Source: DAOVFN01 sp964607835
Lineage (GTDB): Archaea; Aenigmatarchaeota; Aenigmatarchaeia; QMZP01
Direction: 5' to 3'
DNA length: 25,957 nt
Assembly (NCBI GenBank): GCA_964607835.1
Contig: CAZSLL010000018.1
Span: 1 to 25,957, forward strand
Positions 1 to 6,936 of the stretch are shown in pieces. The notes under the pieces are model-generated. The model searched no databases, was not told the DNA's origin, and saw only the letters and a list, made by a program, of their open reading frames with translations. The translations under genes were made by a program, and so were the position numbers. Within the stretch, counting starts at the first letter, position 1; each line of letters starts with the position of its first letter.

Positions 1-234
1 GTCATGAGGCTCATTGTCACCGGAAGGGTGAGGCCCGCAATACTCGAGGTCCCGGTGGGGCTCAAGACCAACCTGGGCAAGACCCTTTTCGCCAATTCGG
101 TGACCATGACTCCGGGCACCCTGACCATTGAGGCCAGGGACGAGCACAGGTTCTACGTGCACACAATCTACCACAGGAAGGGTCAGGACATTGGCAGCAT
201 ATTCAACCGCTACGGAGCAAGGGTGATAGGGTGA
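1..234 (+). CDS. mbhA: Mbh hydrogenase subunit A (MnhE/MrpE-like), 5'-truncated by window edge
   Basis: The reading frame is open from base 1, so the gene starts before the window and only the C-terminal ~77 residues are seen. The visible part (VPVGLKTNLGKTLFANSVTMTPGTLTIE, then YVHTIYH and a C-terminal GARVIG) is the conserved cytoplasmic end of the MnhE/MrpE family, a small membrane subunit of Mrp-type Na+/H+ antiporters. In Mbh hydrogenases it is the first of the antiporter-derived subunits linked to Na+ translocation. It overlaps the next gene by 4 nt (GTGA), as expected for translational coupling at the head of the mbh operon. The family call is firm; the symbol rests on gene order matching Pyrococcus mbhA-N. 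Confidence 0.88.
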   Translation, partial: VMRLIVTGRVRPAILEVPVGLKTNLGKTLFANSVTMTPGTLTIEARDEHRFYVHTIYHRKGQDIGSIFNRYGARVIG

Positions 235-470
235 TAGAGTACCTCTTTGCCTCTGCCGCCGTGCTTGTCCTGGCGGCCATGGTTCGCGGCCCCTCCTTCA
301 GCGACCGGGCCCTGTCCCTTGGGGTGTTCATAAACATACTGGTCATCATCCTGCTCCTTTACGCCGTGAGGACCGAGATACAGCTGTACCTTGACATATC
401 CATAGCCATGATATTCATGAGCTTCGTGGGAACCCTGGCCATCGCCAGGTACGTGAGGAGGAACGCATGA
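231..470 (+). CDS. mbhB: Mbh hydrogenase subunit B (MnhF/MrpF-like)
   Basis: A 79-aa protein made almost entirely of three predicted membrane helices, with a conserved GPSFSDRALSLGVFINI stretch near residues 20-36 that is typical of MnhF/MrpF. It starts with GTG, overlapping the mbhA stop by 4 nt, and its own stop overlaps the next ATG by 4 nt. Size and position between the MnhE- and MnhG-like genes match MbhB, part of the sodium-translocating module of the Mbh membrane arm. Confidence 0.88.
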   Translation: MIEYLFASAAVLVLAAMVRGPSFSDRALSLGVFINILVIILLLYAVRTEIQLYLDISIAMIFMSFVGTLAIARYVRRNA

Positions 471-796
471 TGGAGCTCGCCTCAGAGGCCCTGCTCTGGC
501 TGGCCGGCATAGTCACCCTCATAGGGGCAGTGGGTATGCTCAGGTTCCCTGACTTCTACACCAGGGTCCACGCGGCCACCATAGTGAGCATCGGCGGGTT
601 CAGCCTCGCCCTCTTTGCCCTACTGATATCCCACCCACTCGAGGTGTACGGCTTCAAGCTCCTGCTGGTGCTGTTCTCCAACTTCCTGACCAACCCCACC
701 GGAACCCACGCCCTGGCAGACGCAGCCTACAGGATGGGCAGGCAGCCTGCGAAGCTGGTCAGGAACGACCTTGACAGAAAGGGAGGAGGCAAATGA
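467..796 (+). CDS. mbhC: Mbh hydrogenase subunit C (MnhG/MrpG-like)
   Basis: A 109-aa protein with three hydrophobic segments. It carries the MnhG/MrpG signature GAVGMLRFPDFYTRVHAATI near residues 21-40 and a second conserved stretch, NFLTNPTGTHALADAAY, near residues 72-88. It probably works with MbhA and MbhB in Na+ translocation. The start ATGATGG overlaps the mbhB stop, and the TGA overlaps the mbhD ATG. The basic, hydrophilic C-terminus is ordinary for the family. Confidence 0.9.
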   Translation: MMELASEALLWLAGIVTLIGAVGMLRFPDFYTRVHAATIVSIGGFSLALFALLISHPLEVYGFKLLLVLFSNFLTNPTGTHALADAAYRMGRQPAKLVRNDLDRKGGGK

Positions 797-1029
797 TTCT
801 CGAGACCCTGCTCCTGGTCACCCTGGTCATGAGCGTGATAGCAGTGGAGATGAAGGACATGCTTTACGCTGTCATTGTCCTGGGCGCCGTGGACCTCCTT
901 GCGGCCGCGGCATTCTATTTCATGGCTGCCCCTGACATAGCCGTGACCCAGGTCTCTGTGACCGCGGGCCTGAGCGTGTTCATCTTCCTCATAGTCATAG
1001 GAAAGACAAGGAGGCTGGAGCATGGATAG
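793..1029 (+). CDS. mbhD: Mbh hydrogenase subunit D
   Basis: A 78-aa membrane protein with three predicted helices and the motif FYFMAAPDIAVTQVSVTAGLSVFIFLIVIGKTRRLE, recognisable as the MbhD/MrpA C-terminal-like (DUF4040) family. In Mbh it lies in the membrane arm next to MbhE. It overlaps mbhC by 4 nt and mbhE by 8 nt. The assignment uses motif, size and order, so a split piece of a larger MrpA-type protein is also a fair description of its origin. Confidence 0.85.
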   Translation: MILETLLLVTLVMSVIAVEMKDMLYAVIVLGAVDLLAAAAFYFMAAPDIAVTQVSVTAGLSVFIFLIVIGKTRRLEHG

Positions 1030-1306
1030 CTCAAGGCTCGCCGGGGGCGGCGCCCTGCTGGCCGTGGCAGGCTTCCTGTTCCTTGCAGTCACCGGGCTCC
1101 CTGATTTCGGGGACATAGGCAACAGGCACGTGGCTGCCTATTACCTAGAGAATGGTTATGAGCTCACTGGCTCTCCCAACATAGTGAACGCCATACTCTG
1201 GGACTTCAGGGGGTACGACACCCTGGGAGAGGAGACCGTGCTGTTCTGTGCTGCGCTGAGCGTGTTCATGATAATAAGGAGGAAGAAGTATGGACGTCGT
1301 GATTAA
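1022..1306 (+). CDS. mbhE: Mbh hydrogenase subunit E
   Basis: A 94-aa protein with an N-terminal membrane helix (about residues 8-26), a polar region containing YYLENGYELTGSPNIVNAILWDFRGYDTLGEETVLF, and a C-terminal hydrophobic segment. The NIVNAILWDFRGYDTLGEE motif is typical of MbhE and of the matching part of MrpA/MrpB. It overlaps mbhD by 8 nt and mbhF by 17 nt, which is dense packing even for this operon. It is likely a membrane-arm subunit between the antiporter-like modules. Confidence 0.87.
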   Translation: MDSSRLAGGGALLAVAGFLFLAVTGLPDFGDIGNRHVAAYYLENGYELTGSPNIVNAILWDFRGYDTLGEETVLFCAALSVFMIIRRKKYGRRD

Positions 1307-1688
1307 GACGGTTTCAAGGATAATGTTCCCCTTCATGCTGCTCCTGGGCTCTTACATAGCCCTGACAGGCCACATAAGCCCCGGGGGCGGTTTCCCCGCC
1401 GGCGCGATCATTGGCACGGCCATAGCCATGCTCGTGCTGGTGTTCAGCGAGGGTGACGTGGAGCACAGGCTCACCCAGAGGGAGCTGGTTGACATCAAGT
1501 CTGTCTCAGGCATAATCCTGGTCATCATGATTATAAGCCTGGGTTTCAACTTCAGGGGCCTCCTGCTCTCCACCCAGACAGGCTTCAGCCTCTGGAGCGG
1601 CGGGTTCACGCCCCTGCTCAACGTTACAGGGATGTTCATGGTCATCACGGCCATAGTGACCCTGATATACGCCATTGTGAAGGAATGA
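1290..1688 (+). CDS. mbhF: Mbh hydrogenase subunit F (MnhB/MrpB-like)
   Basis: A 132-aa membrane protein with four predicted helices. It has the MnhB signature LGSYIALTGHISPGGGFPAGAIIGTA near residues 19-44, including the conserved glycine/proline-rich HISPGGGFPAG. In Mbh it groups with MbhA-C in the putative sodium path. It overlaps mbhE by 17 nt and stops 4 nt before mbhG. Confidence 0.9.
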   Translation: MDVVIKTVSRIMFPFMLLLGSYIALTGHISPGGGFPAGAIIGTAIAMLVLVFSEGDVEHRLTQRELVDIKSVSGIILVIMIISLGFNFRGLLLSTQTGFSLWSGGFTPLLNVTGMFMVITAIVTLIYAIVKE

Positions 1689-1692
1689 TATT

Positions 1693-2040
1693 ATGATTAT
1701 ATACCTGCTTGCTCTGGGAGTGATGATGCTTGGGCTGTATGCAGTCACACTCAAGGACAACCTCATTAAGAAGCTTCTCGGGCTCAGCATCATGTCCAAC
1801 GGTCTCCACATATTCCTCATAGCCCTGGGATACAGGGCAGGGGGCGTCATGCCCATACTCCAGGACCTGGACTTCCAGAGGTTCGCGGCCACTGCGGTTG
1901 ACCCCATACCCCAGGCCCTGGTGCTCACCTCCATAGTCATCAACTTCTCAGTGCTCGCCGTGGGGCTTTCCATAGCAATCATAATCTACAGGCAGTTCGG
2001 CACGCTTGACACAGGCAAGATAAGGAGGCTCAGGGGATGA
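1693..2040 (+). CDS. mbhG: Mbh hydrogenase subunit G (MnhC/NuoK-like)
   Basis: A 115-aa protein with three predicted helices, matching the MnhC/MrpC and NuoK fold. The stretches LGLYAVTLKDNLIKKLLGLSI and DPIPQALVLTSIVINFSVLAVGLS are characteristic of MnhC. The conserved DPxPQALVLTxIVI segment lies around residues 76-90. It starts 4 nt after mbhF and overlaps mbhH by 4 nt. Confidence 0.9.
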   Translation: MIIYLLALGVMMLGLYAVTLKDNLIKKLLGLSIMSNGLHIFLIALGYRAGGVMPILQDLDFQRFAATAVDPIPQALVLTSIVINFSVLAVGLSIAIIIYRQFGTLDTGKIRRLRG

Positions 2041-3562
2041 TACTCTACAGCTTCTTCGCCATACCCTCGTTCATGGCCACTGCATTCGTGATAATCCTGG
2101 TGAGCCTCAAGAGGGATGACTACATCCCCTACGTGGCCGTGACAGGGGCCCTGATGGCACTTTGCTTCACACTGCTCTCTGTGCCCGGGGCATTCGCGGC
2201 ATCTCCCGCCAGCATGCAGATGGAGGAGTGGGCAGCCCCATTCGGTATCACTATCTACGGTGACTACCTGAGCATATTCCTGGCCAACATCATCGCATTC
2301 ATAGGACTCCTGGCCTTCACCTTCTCCTACCGTTACGTGAGGGTGAGGATGACCAAGTACTATGCACTGCTTTCCCTGCTCTTCGCGGGCATGCTGGGCG
2401 TGGTCCATTCAGGGGACATGTTCAATATGTTCGTTTTCCTGGAGCTCTTCAGCATAGCCTCCTACGGCCTGGTGGCCTTCAGCATCGACAAGCGGGGCAT
2501 CGAGGCCAGCATGAAGTACCTGGTCATGGGCTCCCTGGGAACCATGTTCTTCCTTGTGGGCACATCCTTCCTGTACGGGCTCACCGGAAGCCTGAACATA
2601 GCGGACATCGCGGTCAGGCTCCAGGGCTACTCGGGCCCGGCCCTCTCAGCCGCATTCGGCCTCATAATTGCGGGCCTTGGCATAAAGGCAGGTCTCGCCC
2701 CCTTCCACGCATGGCTTCTCGACGCCCATCCAGCTGCCCCATCGCCGGTCAGTGCGGTGCTTTCAGGCCTCATGATAGGGGTGGGATTCTACACGGCTCT
2801 CAGGGTGGGGTTCGTGGTTTTCTCAGCCCCGGCGGTTTTCCTTGGCATACTTCTTTCACTGGGCCTGCTCTCCATGGTACTTGGGGCCCTGGGGGCCCTC
2901 AGGCAGCCCAACCTCAAGAGGATGCTGGCGTACTCGAGCGTGAGCCAGATGGGCTACATCTCCCTGGCAGTGGGCCTTGGCACCCCCCTGGCCCTGACCG
3001 GGGGCATGTTCCATCTCATCAACCAGGCTGTTATAAAGAGCNNNNNNNNNNGTGAAACGTGAGACGTGAAAAGAGAAGCGTTAGACGCAAGGCGTGAGAG
3101 GCGAGGAGCCTGCTCTTCCTTTGCTCCGGGGTCATGATATTCATTGCAGGCACCGCTGATTTCGACAGGCTGGCCGGAAGGTTCGGCTCGAGCAGGCTGC
3201 TCTCATACGCCTTCATGGCGGGAATCCTGGGCCTCGCGGGGGTTCCCCTGTTCAGCGGCTTCGCCAGCAAATGGATAATTTACATAGCAGCATACCAGGC
3301 CAGCCCCCTCCTTGCAATAGCCTCCATAATGGTCTCAGCCCTTACCCTGGCATACGGGCTCAGGGCGCATTCGCTCATATTCTCGGGCACCCGAAAGGAC
3401 TCCAGGCCTGTCAGCATACCCCTGACCATGAAGCTTCCCCTCATCATACTGGCTTCCATCATAGTGCTCCTGGGGGTTGCCCCATGGATAGGCACGGCAG
3501 TGGCTGAGCTCATGGTCTCTGGCCTTGACCAGGCCGCTTACATACAGGGGGTGGGTATATGA
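2037..3562 (+). CDS. mbhH: Mbh hydrogenase subunit H (MnhD/NuoL/N-like ion translocator), interrupted by gap and repeat
   Basis: This is the large antiporter-like subunit, with about 14 helices expected. Bases 2037-3041 give residues 1-335, including the glutamate in MFVFLELFSIASYG (E136), the lysine in GLGIKAGLAPFHAW (K217) and LKRMLAYSSVSQMGY, all hallmarks of the proton-translocating NuoL/M/N and MrpA/D families. Coding resumes at 3110 with LLFLCSGVMIFIAGT and runs to 3562, giving about 150 more codons including the stop. Joining codon 335 (AGC, Ser) directly to CTG at 3110 restores the family sequence AVIKS-LLFLC and a protein of about 485 aa, a normal length. Between them are 10 Ns and 58 nt with an in-frame TGA at 3095. 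Either the gene is really broken or, more likely, the scaffold join is wrong. Confidence 0.88.
3042..3109. repeat. Assembly gap (10 N) plus degenerate 7-nt tandem repeat inside mbhH
   Basis: Ten Ns at 3042-3051 are followed by 58 nt (3052-3109) that split into eight degenerate heptads of consensus GTGAGAC (for example GTGAAAC, then GTGAGAC) plus a final GC. The block is non-coding in the mbhH frame (TGA at 3095-3097). It lies exactly between two adjacent family codons. Both edges end in GAGC (before the gap and at 3106-3109), consistent with microhomology or a short target duplication. The low complexity explains why assembly stopped here. Confidence 0.75.
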
Positions 3563-3879
3563 TAATACCCGGGCTCTCTGAAATCCAGTACCTGGCCCTG
3601 GCCATGCTGGGTCTCCTGGCCCTGCTATGGCTCCTTTTTGAGGCCTCCTCGAGCCCGCCCTCACGGAAGCATCTGAAGGAGAAGGAGAGAATGTTCGCCT
3701 GCGGAATGGAAATGGAGCCTGAGGACATGAATGTGCCCCAGGAAAGCTATTTCGCGTCAGCCAACCGCTTCCTCAGGACAGACCTGGTGGGAAGGCTCCA
3801 CACCGGAAGGCTGTCTGACTACACCATACTTATAATAATAGGGACCGCCATTATTATGGCGGCGCTGATGATACTATGA
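3559..3879 (+). CDS. mbhI: Mbh hydrogenase subunit I
   Basis: A 106-aa protein with an N-terminal membrane helix (about residues 9-27), a charged middle (residues 30-85) and a C-terminal helix (about residues 88-105). Length and layout match MbhI, which corresponds to the extended end of NuoL/MrpA and links antiporter-like and hydrogenase modules. The middle region FACGMEMEPEDMNVPQESYFASANRFLRTDLVGRLHTGRLSDY is soluble. It overlaps mbhH and mbhJ by 4 nt each. The family call rests mainly on layout and position. Confidence 0.8.
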   Translation: MIIPGLSEIQYLALAMLGLLALLWLLFEASSSPPSRKHLKEKERMFACGMEMEPEDMNVPQESYFASANRFLRTDLVGRLHTGRLSDYTILIIIGTAIIMAALMIL

Positions 3880-4331
3880 TGGGCAAGGCTTTGTTCAGGC
3901 TCAGGGACAGGGTGCTGAAGTACGGGGCAGTCCGCTCTCCCTGGGTCCTGCACATGGACACGGGAGGATGCAACGGCTGCAGCATAGAGCTGTTCGCTAT
4001 ACTCAACCCCAGGTTCGACATCGAGAGGTTCGGGGGAGTGAGCAAGGCCAACCCTAGGCACACGGACATCCTGCTCATAGACGGCTCTGTCACCAGGAAG
4101 ATAGCCCCTGTGCTCAGGAGGATATACGACCAGACCCCTGAGCCCAAGGCCGTGATAGCGGTGGGCTCCTGCGCCATATCAAAGGGAGTGTTCCATGACT
4201 CCTACAACTCAGTGGGCCCACTTGAGGAGATAATGCCTGTTGACGTCTACGTCCCCGGATGCCCTCCAAGGCCCGAGGCCATACTCCAGGGCGTGCTCAA
4301 GGCTTTGGAGATATGGAAGCAGAAGCTGTGA
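3876..4331 (+). CDS. mbhJ: Mbh [NiFe]-hydrogenase small subunit J (NuoB-like)
   Basis: A 151-aa electron-transfer small subunit that carries the [4Fe-4S] cluster next to the active site. The ligands are visible: C32 and C35 in DTGGCNGCSIEL, C99 in AVGSCAIS and C129 in VPGCPPRPEAI. This short form without extra clusters is typical of group 4 hydrogenases and NuoB. The start uses the first of two ATGs (ATGATGGGC) overlapping the mbhI stop; the second, at 3879, is equally possible. Uniquely in this operon, a 109-nt gap separates it from the next gene. Confidence 0.93.
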   Translation: MMGKALFRLRDRVLKYGAVRSPWVLHMDTGGCNGCSIELFAILNPRFDIERFGGVSKANPRHTDILLIDGSVTRKIAPVLRRIYDQTPEPKAVIAVGSCAISKGVFHDSYNSVGPLEEIMPVDVYVPGCPPRPEAILQGVLKALEIWKQKL

Positions 4332-4440
4332 TATGTCTGGACACAATGAAGTGTTCCGAACCGGAGTACATGCGGGCGGAATTTGGTTCCGGTTCCGAAG
4401 GAACCGGGCATGCTGAAGCCGCCTGAAGGAAAGTGGTGCG
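4332..4440 (+). promoter_or_regulatory. Structured intercistronic element before mbhK, shared with the hypA leader
   Basis: This is the only long gap in an operon whose other junctions overlap or nearly touch. It holds a GGACAC...GTGTTCC hairpin (4338-4357), box 1 CCGGAGTACATGCGG (4361-4375), a perfect hairpin GGTTCC/GAA/GGAACC (4391-4405) and box 2 (4408-4433), which begins GCATGCTGAAGC. Both boxes recur in the same order and spacing (32 versus 34 nt) before hypA at 11046-11120. I see no TATA box, so it probably acts in the RNA (processing, stability or translation of mbhK onward) rather than as a promoter. The function is inferred. Confidence 0.65.
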
Positions 4441-4860
4441 ATGTTCCCGAAATGGATGAGAGGGATAGGAAAGGTGGTCAGGGAGAGCCGGGAGGCCATA
4501 TTCGTGCAGGTCCCCCTGAGCAGGCTTGAGAGAGCCCTGGCCAGTGCCAAAAAGCACGGGGCTGCCAGGATAAGCAGCATTACAGGCTATGACACCGGAA
4601 AGGAGCTCGGGCTCGTGTACACCCTGGTGCACGCAGGCCTGGTGCTCAACATAAAGGTGAGGCTTGACCGAAAGAAGCCAGAGGTCCCCTCTGTGAGGGA
4701 GGCCTTCCCGAGCGCGCACCTGTATGAGATGGAGAACCATGAGATGTTCGGGATAGAATTCAGGGGCAACAATGACATGAAGCCTGTCCTCCTGGCCGAG
4801 GACTCGCCTAAATGCCCGCTGTTCAGGAAGGAGGAAAAAAATGCCGCGAAAGGGAAATGA
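4441..4860 (+). CDS. mbhK: Mbh hydrogenase subunit K (NuoC-like)
   Basis: A 139-aa soluble protein of the NuoC/30-kDa family. The signature is the C-terminal PSVREAFPSAHLYEMENHEMFGIEFRGNND (about residues 80-109), matching the P-S-x-x-x-x-F-P-x-A-x-x-x-E-x-E-x-x-x-M-F-G-I pattern, followed by the SPKCPLFRKEEKN end. It assembles with MbhJ and MbhL in the peripheral arm. The ATG at 4441 is chosen because the upstream frame meets a TGA at 4414. A clear Shine-Dalgarno at normal spacing is lacking (GGTG lies only 2 nt away). The 3' end overlaps mbhL by 20 nt and contains mbhL's own GGAGG. Confidence 0.9.
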   Translation: MFPKWMRGIGKVVRESREAIFVQVPLSRLERALASAKKHGAARISSITGYDTGKELGLVYTLVHAGLVLNIKVRLDRKKPEVPSVREAFPSAHLYEMENHEMFGIEFRGNNDMKPVLLAEDSPKCPLFRKEEKNAAKGK

Positions 4861-6052
4861 TGAGCCAGGGGAGAGGAAGTGCTACTCGCTTCCCATCGGA
4901 CCGCAGCACCCCATGTACGTGGAGGCCGAGAACATATCAGTGAAGGTTGACGGCGAGACCATAACAGGGGTGGACATCAACATAGGCTACATGCACAGGG
5001 GCATCGAGGAGCTCATGCAGAGGAGGAACTACATCCAGGGAATCTACCTCGCTGAGAGGATATGCGGGATATGCTCGGGAATCCATTCCATGACCTACTG
5101 CCAGGTTGTTGAGAACCTCCTTGAGCTCGAAATCCCTGAGCGCGCCAGGCTCATACGGATGGTGGTCCTTGAGCTGGAGAGGCTCCACAGCCACCTGCTC
5201 TACTTGGGGGTCATGGGCTACCAGATGGGCCTTGACACCGTGTTCATGTACTCGTGGAAGGACAGGGAGTACGTCCTGGACATGCTGGAGCTGGTATCAG
5301 GGAACAGGGTCAATTACGCCATGCCCACCATAGGCGGTGTGAGGAGGGACATCCCGTCAGCAAAGGCCGGTGAAATCGCCAAGCTTCTCGGCAAGCTTGA
5401 TGAAAGGGCAAGGTACTATGGAAAGGTGTTCGGCTCTGACCGGTCCATAAGGGCAAGGAGCGCAGGACTGGGCCTGCTTCCCAAGGGGTTTTGCCTGGAC
5501 CACTCCATAATAGGCCCTGTGGCAAGGGCCTCGGGAATCAGGACAGACGTGAGGGCGGATGTGCCTTACCTGCTCTATGATGACATGGACTGGAAGGTCA
5601 TTGTTGACAAGGGGAGCGACGTGAAGGCAAGGGTCATGGTAAAGGTGCTTGAGATGCACCAGTCCATAAGCATACTCAGTACATGCATAAACAGGCTTGG
5701 CAAGATGGATGACAGGACACTGATGAGCAAGAAGCCCTTTTTCATCCCTCCTGACGAGGCCATAGCTGTCACAGAGGCGCCGAGGGGGGAGCTCATATAC
5801 TACGCCCGCTCCAACGGCACTGACACGCCTGAAAGGATGAGGATAAAGACACCGAGCTTCACCAATCTCGTTTACTGCCTTCCGCCAATGCTGAAGGAGC
5901 AGCAGCTCGCCGACCTCCCAGTAATCGTGGCCAGCGCAGACCCCTGCTTCTCGTGCTGCGACAGGGTGCAGGTAGTGGACGAGAGGAGGGGCTCTGTCCA
6001 GCTCGTTGACGAGGCCTGGCTCAAGAGGCTTGAAAAGAGGAGGGGCAAATGA
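4841..6052 (+). CDS. mbhL: Mbh [NiFe]-hydrogenase large (catalytic) subunit L
   Basis: A 403-aa catalytic subunit that binds the NiFe(CN)2CO centre. The N-terminal ligand motif is RICGICSGIH (C75, C78) and the C-terminal motif is DPCFSCCDR (C369, C372). All four ligands are cysteine, so this is not a selenoprotein. A 28-residue tail (VQVVDERRG... to the end) follows R375, like the tail HycI removes from HycE, so proteolytic maturation is likely; a HycI-like protease lies at 9605-10060. A strong GGAGG at 4830-4834 supports the start despite the 20-nt overlap with mbhK. NuoD-like features are consistent with group 4 hydrogenases. Confidence 0.95.
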   Translation: MPRKGNDEPGERKCYSLPIGPQHPMYVEAENISVKVDGETITGVDINIGYMHRGIEELMQRRNYIQGIYLAERICGICSGIHSMTYCQVVENLLELEIPERARLIRMVVLELERLHSHLLYLGVMGYQMGLDTVFMYSWKDREYVLDMLELVSGNRVNYAMPTIGGVRRDIPSAKAGEIAKLLGKLDERARYYGKVFGSDRSIRARSAGLGLLPKGFCLDHSIIGPVARASGIRTDVRADVPYLLYDDMDWKVIVDKGSDVKARVMVKVLEMHQSISILSTCINRLGKMDDRTLMSKKPFFIPPDEAIAVTEAPRGELIYYARSNGTDTPERMRIKTPSFTNLVYCLPPMLKEQQLADLPVIVASADPCFSCCDRVQVVDERRGSVQLVDEAWLKRLEKRRGK

Positions 6053-6936
6053 TATTCGAGGCCCTTGTTTTCCCTGGCATGGCTTTCCTCATGGTCATGA
6101 GCTTCCTGTACTCGGGCCTGCTCAGGAAGGTGGCTGCCCGGATGCAGAACAGGATGGGCCCCCCAGTGTGGCAGCCCCTCATGGACTTCCTCAAGCTCCT
6201 GGGAAAGGAGGACATAATACCCGAGCAGGCCAGGGCAGGCTTCACGCTCTGGCCCATCGTGTCACTGGCCTCGGTGACCGTGGCGGCACTCATGGTTCCG
6301 GTGGCAGGGTTCATGGCACTTCCACTCCAGCCCAACCTCCTGCTCATATTCTATTTCCTGGCCATGAGCTCTGTTGCCCTTTACCTGTGCGGGTTCGCGG
6401 CTGGAGGAGCGTTCTCCATAGTGGGCTCCACCAGGAAGATTACCCAGGCCGTTGGCTACGAGTTCCCCTTCGCGGTCTCCATCCTGGTCCCGGCATTCTT
6501 CGCTGGAAGCCTGAACCCCCTCCAGGTAGCCAGCCTCCAGTCAGGCGGGGCCTGGCTCGCATTCAGCTTCCCCTTTGCGTTCTTCGCCTTCCTGGTGGCG
6601 GTCCTGGCCAAGACCGAGACCCCACCCTTCCACATACCCGCTGCCCACCAGGAGATTGTTGCTGGCTACTACACAGAGTACACGGGAACCAGGCTGGCGT
6701 TCATAGAGATGGCCCATTTCGTGAAGCTCTATGCCCTGGTGGCCCTGGGAACGGCACTCTTCATGGGGCCCTCCCCTGATGTCCTGAGCTTCATTGTCAA
6801 GAGCCTGGCCCTGCTGCTGGGGGTTACCCTCGCCAGGGCAGGGTTCGCCAGGATGAGAGTGGACCACGTCATCAAGGTGGCATGGCTCGTTGGACTCATC
6901 GGGATAATTGACCTGATAAGGGTGCTGTTATGGTAG
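6049..6936 (+). CDS. mbhM: Mbh hydrogenase subunit M (NuoH-like membrane anchor)
   Basis: A 295-aa polytopic membrane protein (about eight helices) of the NuoH/HycD family, which anchors the peripheral hydrogenase arm to the membrane arm. Clear motifs are GLLRKVAARMQNRMGPPVWQPLMDFLKLLGKEDI (about residues 22-56) and KTETPPFHIPAAHQEIVAGYYTEYTGTRLAFIEMAHFVKLY, the conserved loops that face the quinone-site-like cavity in complex I. It overlaps mbhL by 4 nt and the next gene by 7 nt. Confidence 0.94.
   Translation: MIFEALVFPGMAFLMVMSFLYSGLLRKVAARMQNRMGPPVWQPLMDFLKLLGKEDIIPEQARAGFTLWPIVSLASVTVAALMVPVAGFMALPLQPNLLLIFYFLAMSSVALYLCGFAAGGAFSIVGSTRKITQAVGYEFPFAVSILVPAFFAGSLNPLQVASLQSGGAWLAFSFPFAFFAFLVAVLAKTETPPFHIPAAHQEIVAGYYTEYTGTRLAFIEMAHFVKLYALVALGTALFMGPSPDVLSFIVKSLALLLGVTLARAGFARMRVDHVIKVAWLVGLIGIIDLIRVLLW

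Noticed and set aside
727..1122. Minus-strand ORF over mbhC-E
   Set aside because: Shadow of well-supported antiporter-subunit genes.
3052..3109. CRISPR array
   Set aside because: The units are degenerate 7-mers without spacers; no cas genes are in the window.
4332..4440. SECIS element / selenocysteine read-through of mbhJ
   Set aside because: MbhL has all four active-site cysteines, and read-through past the mbhJ TGA meets another stop within six codons.
6006..6779. A 257-codon plus-strand ORF over mbhM
   Set aside because: It is an alternate frame of the clear NuoH-like gene; its Gly/Pro/His-rich translation is typical of out-of-frame GC-rich sequence.
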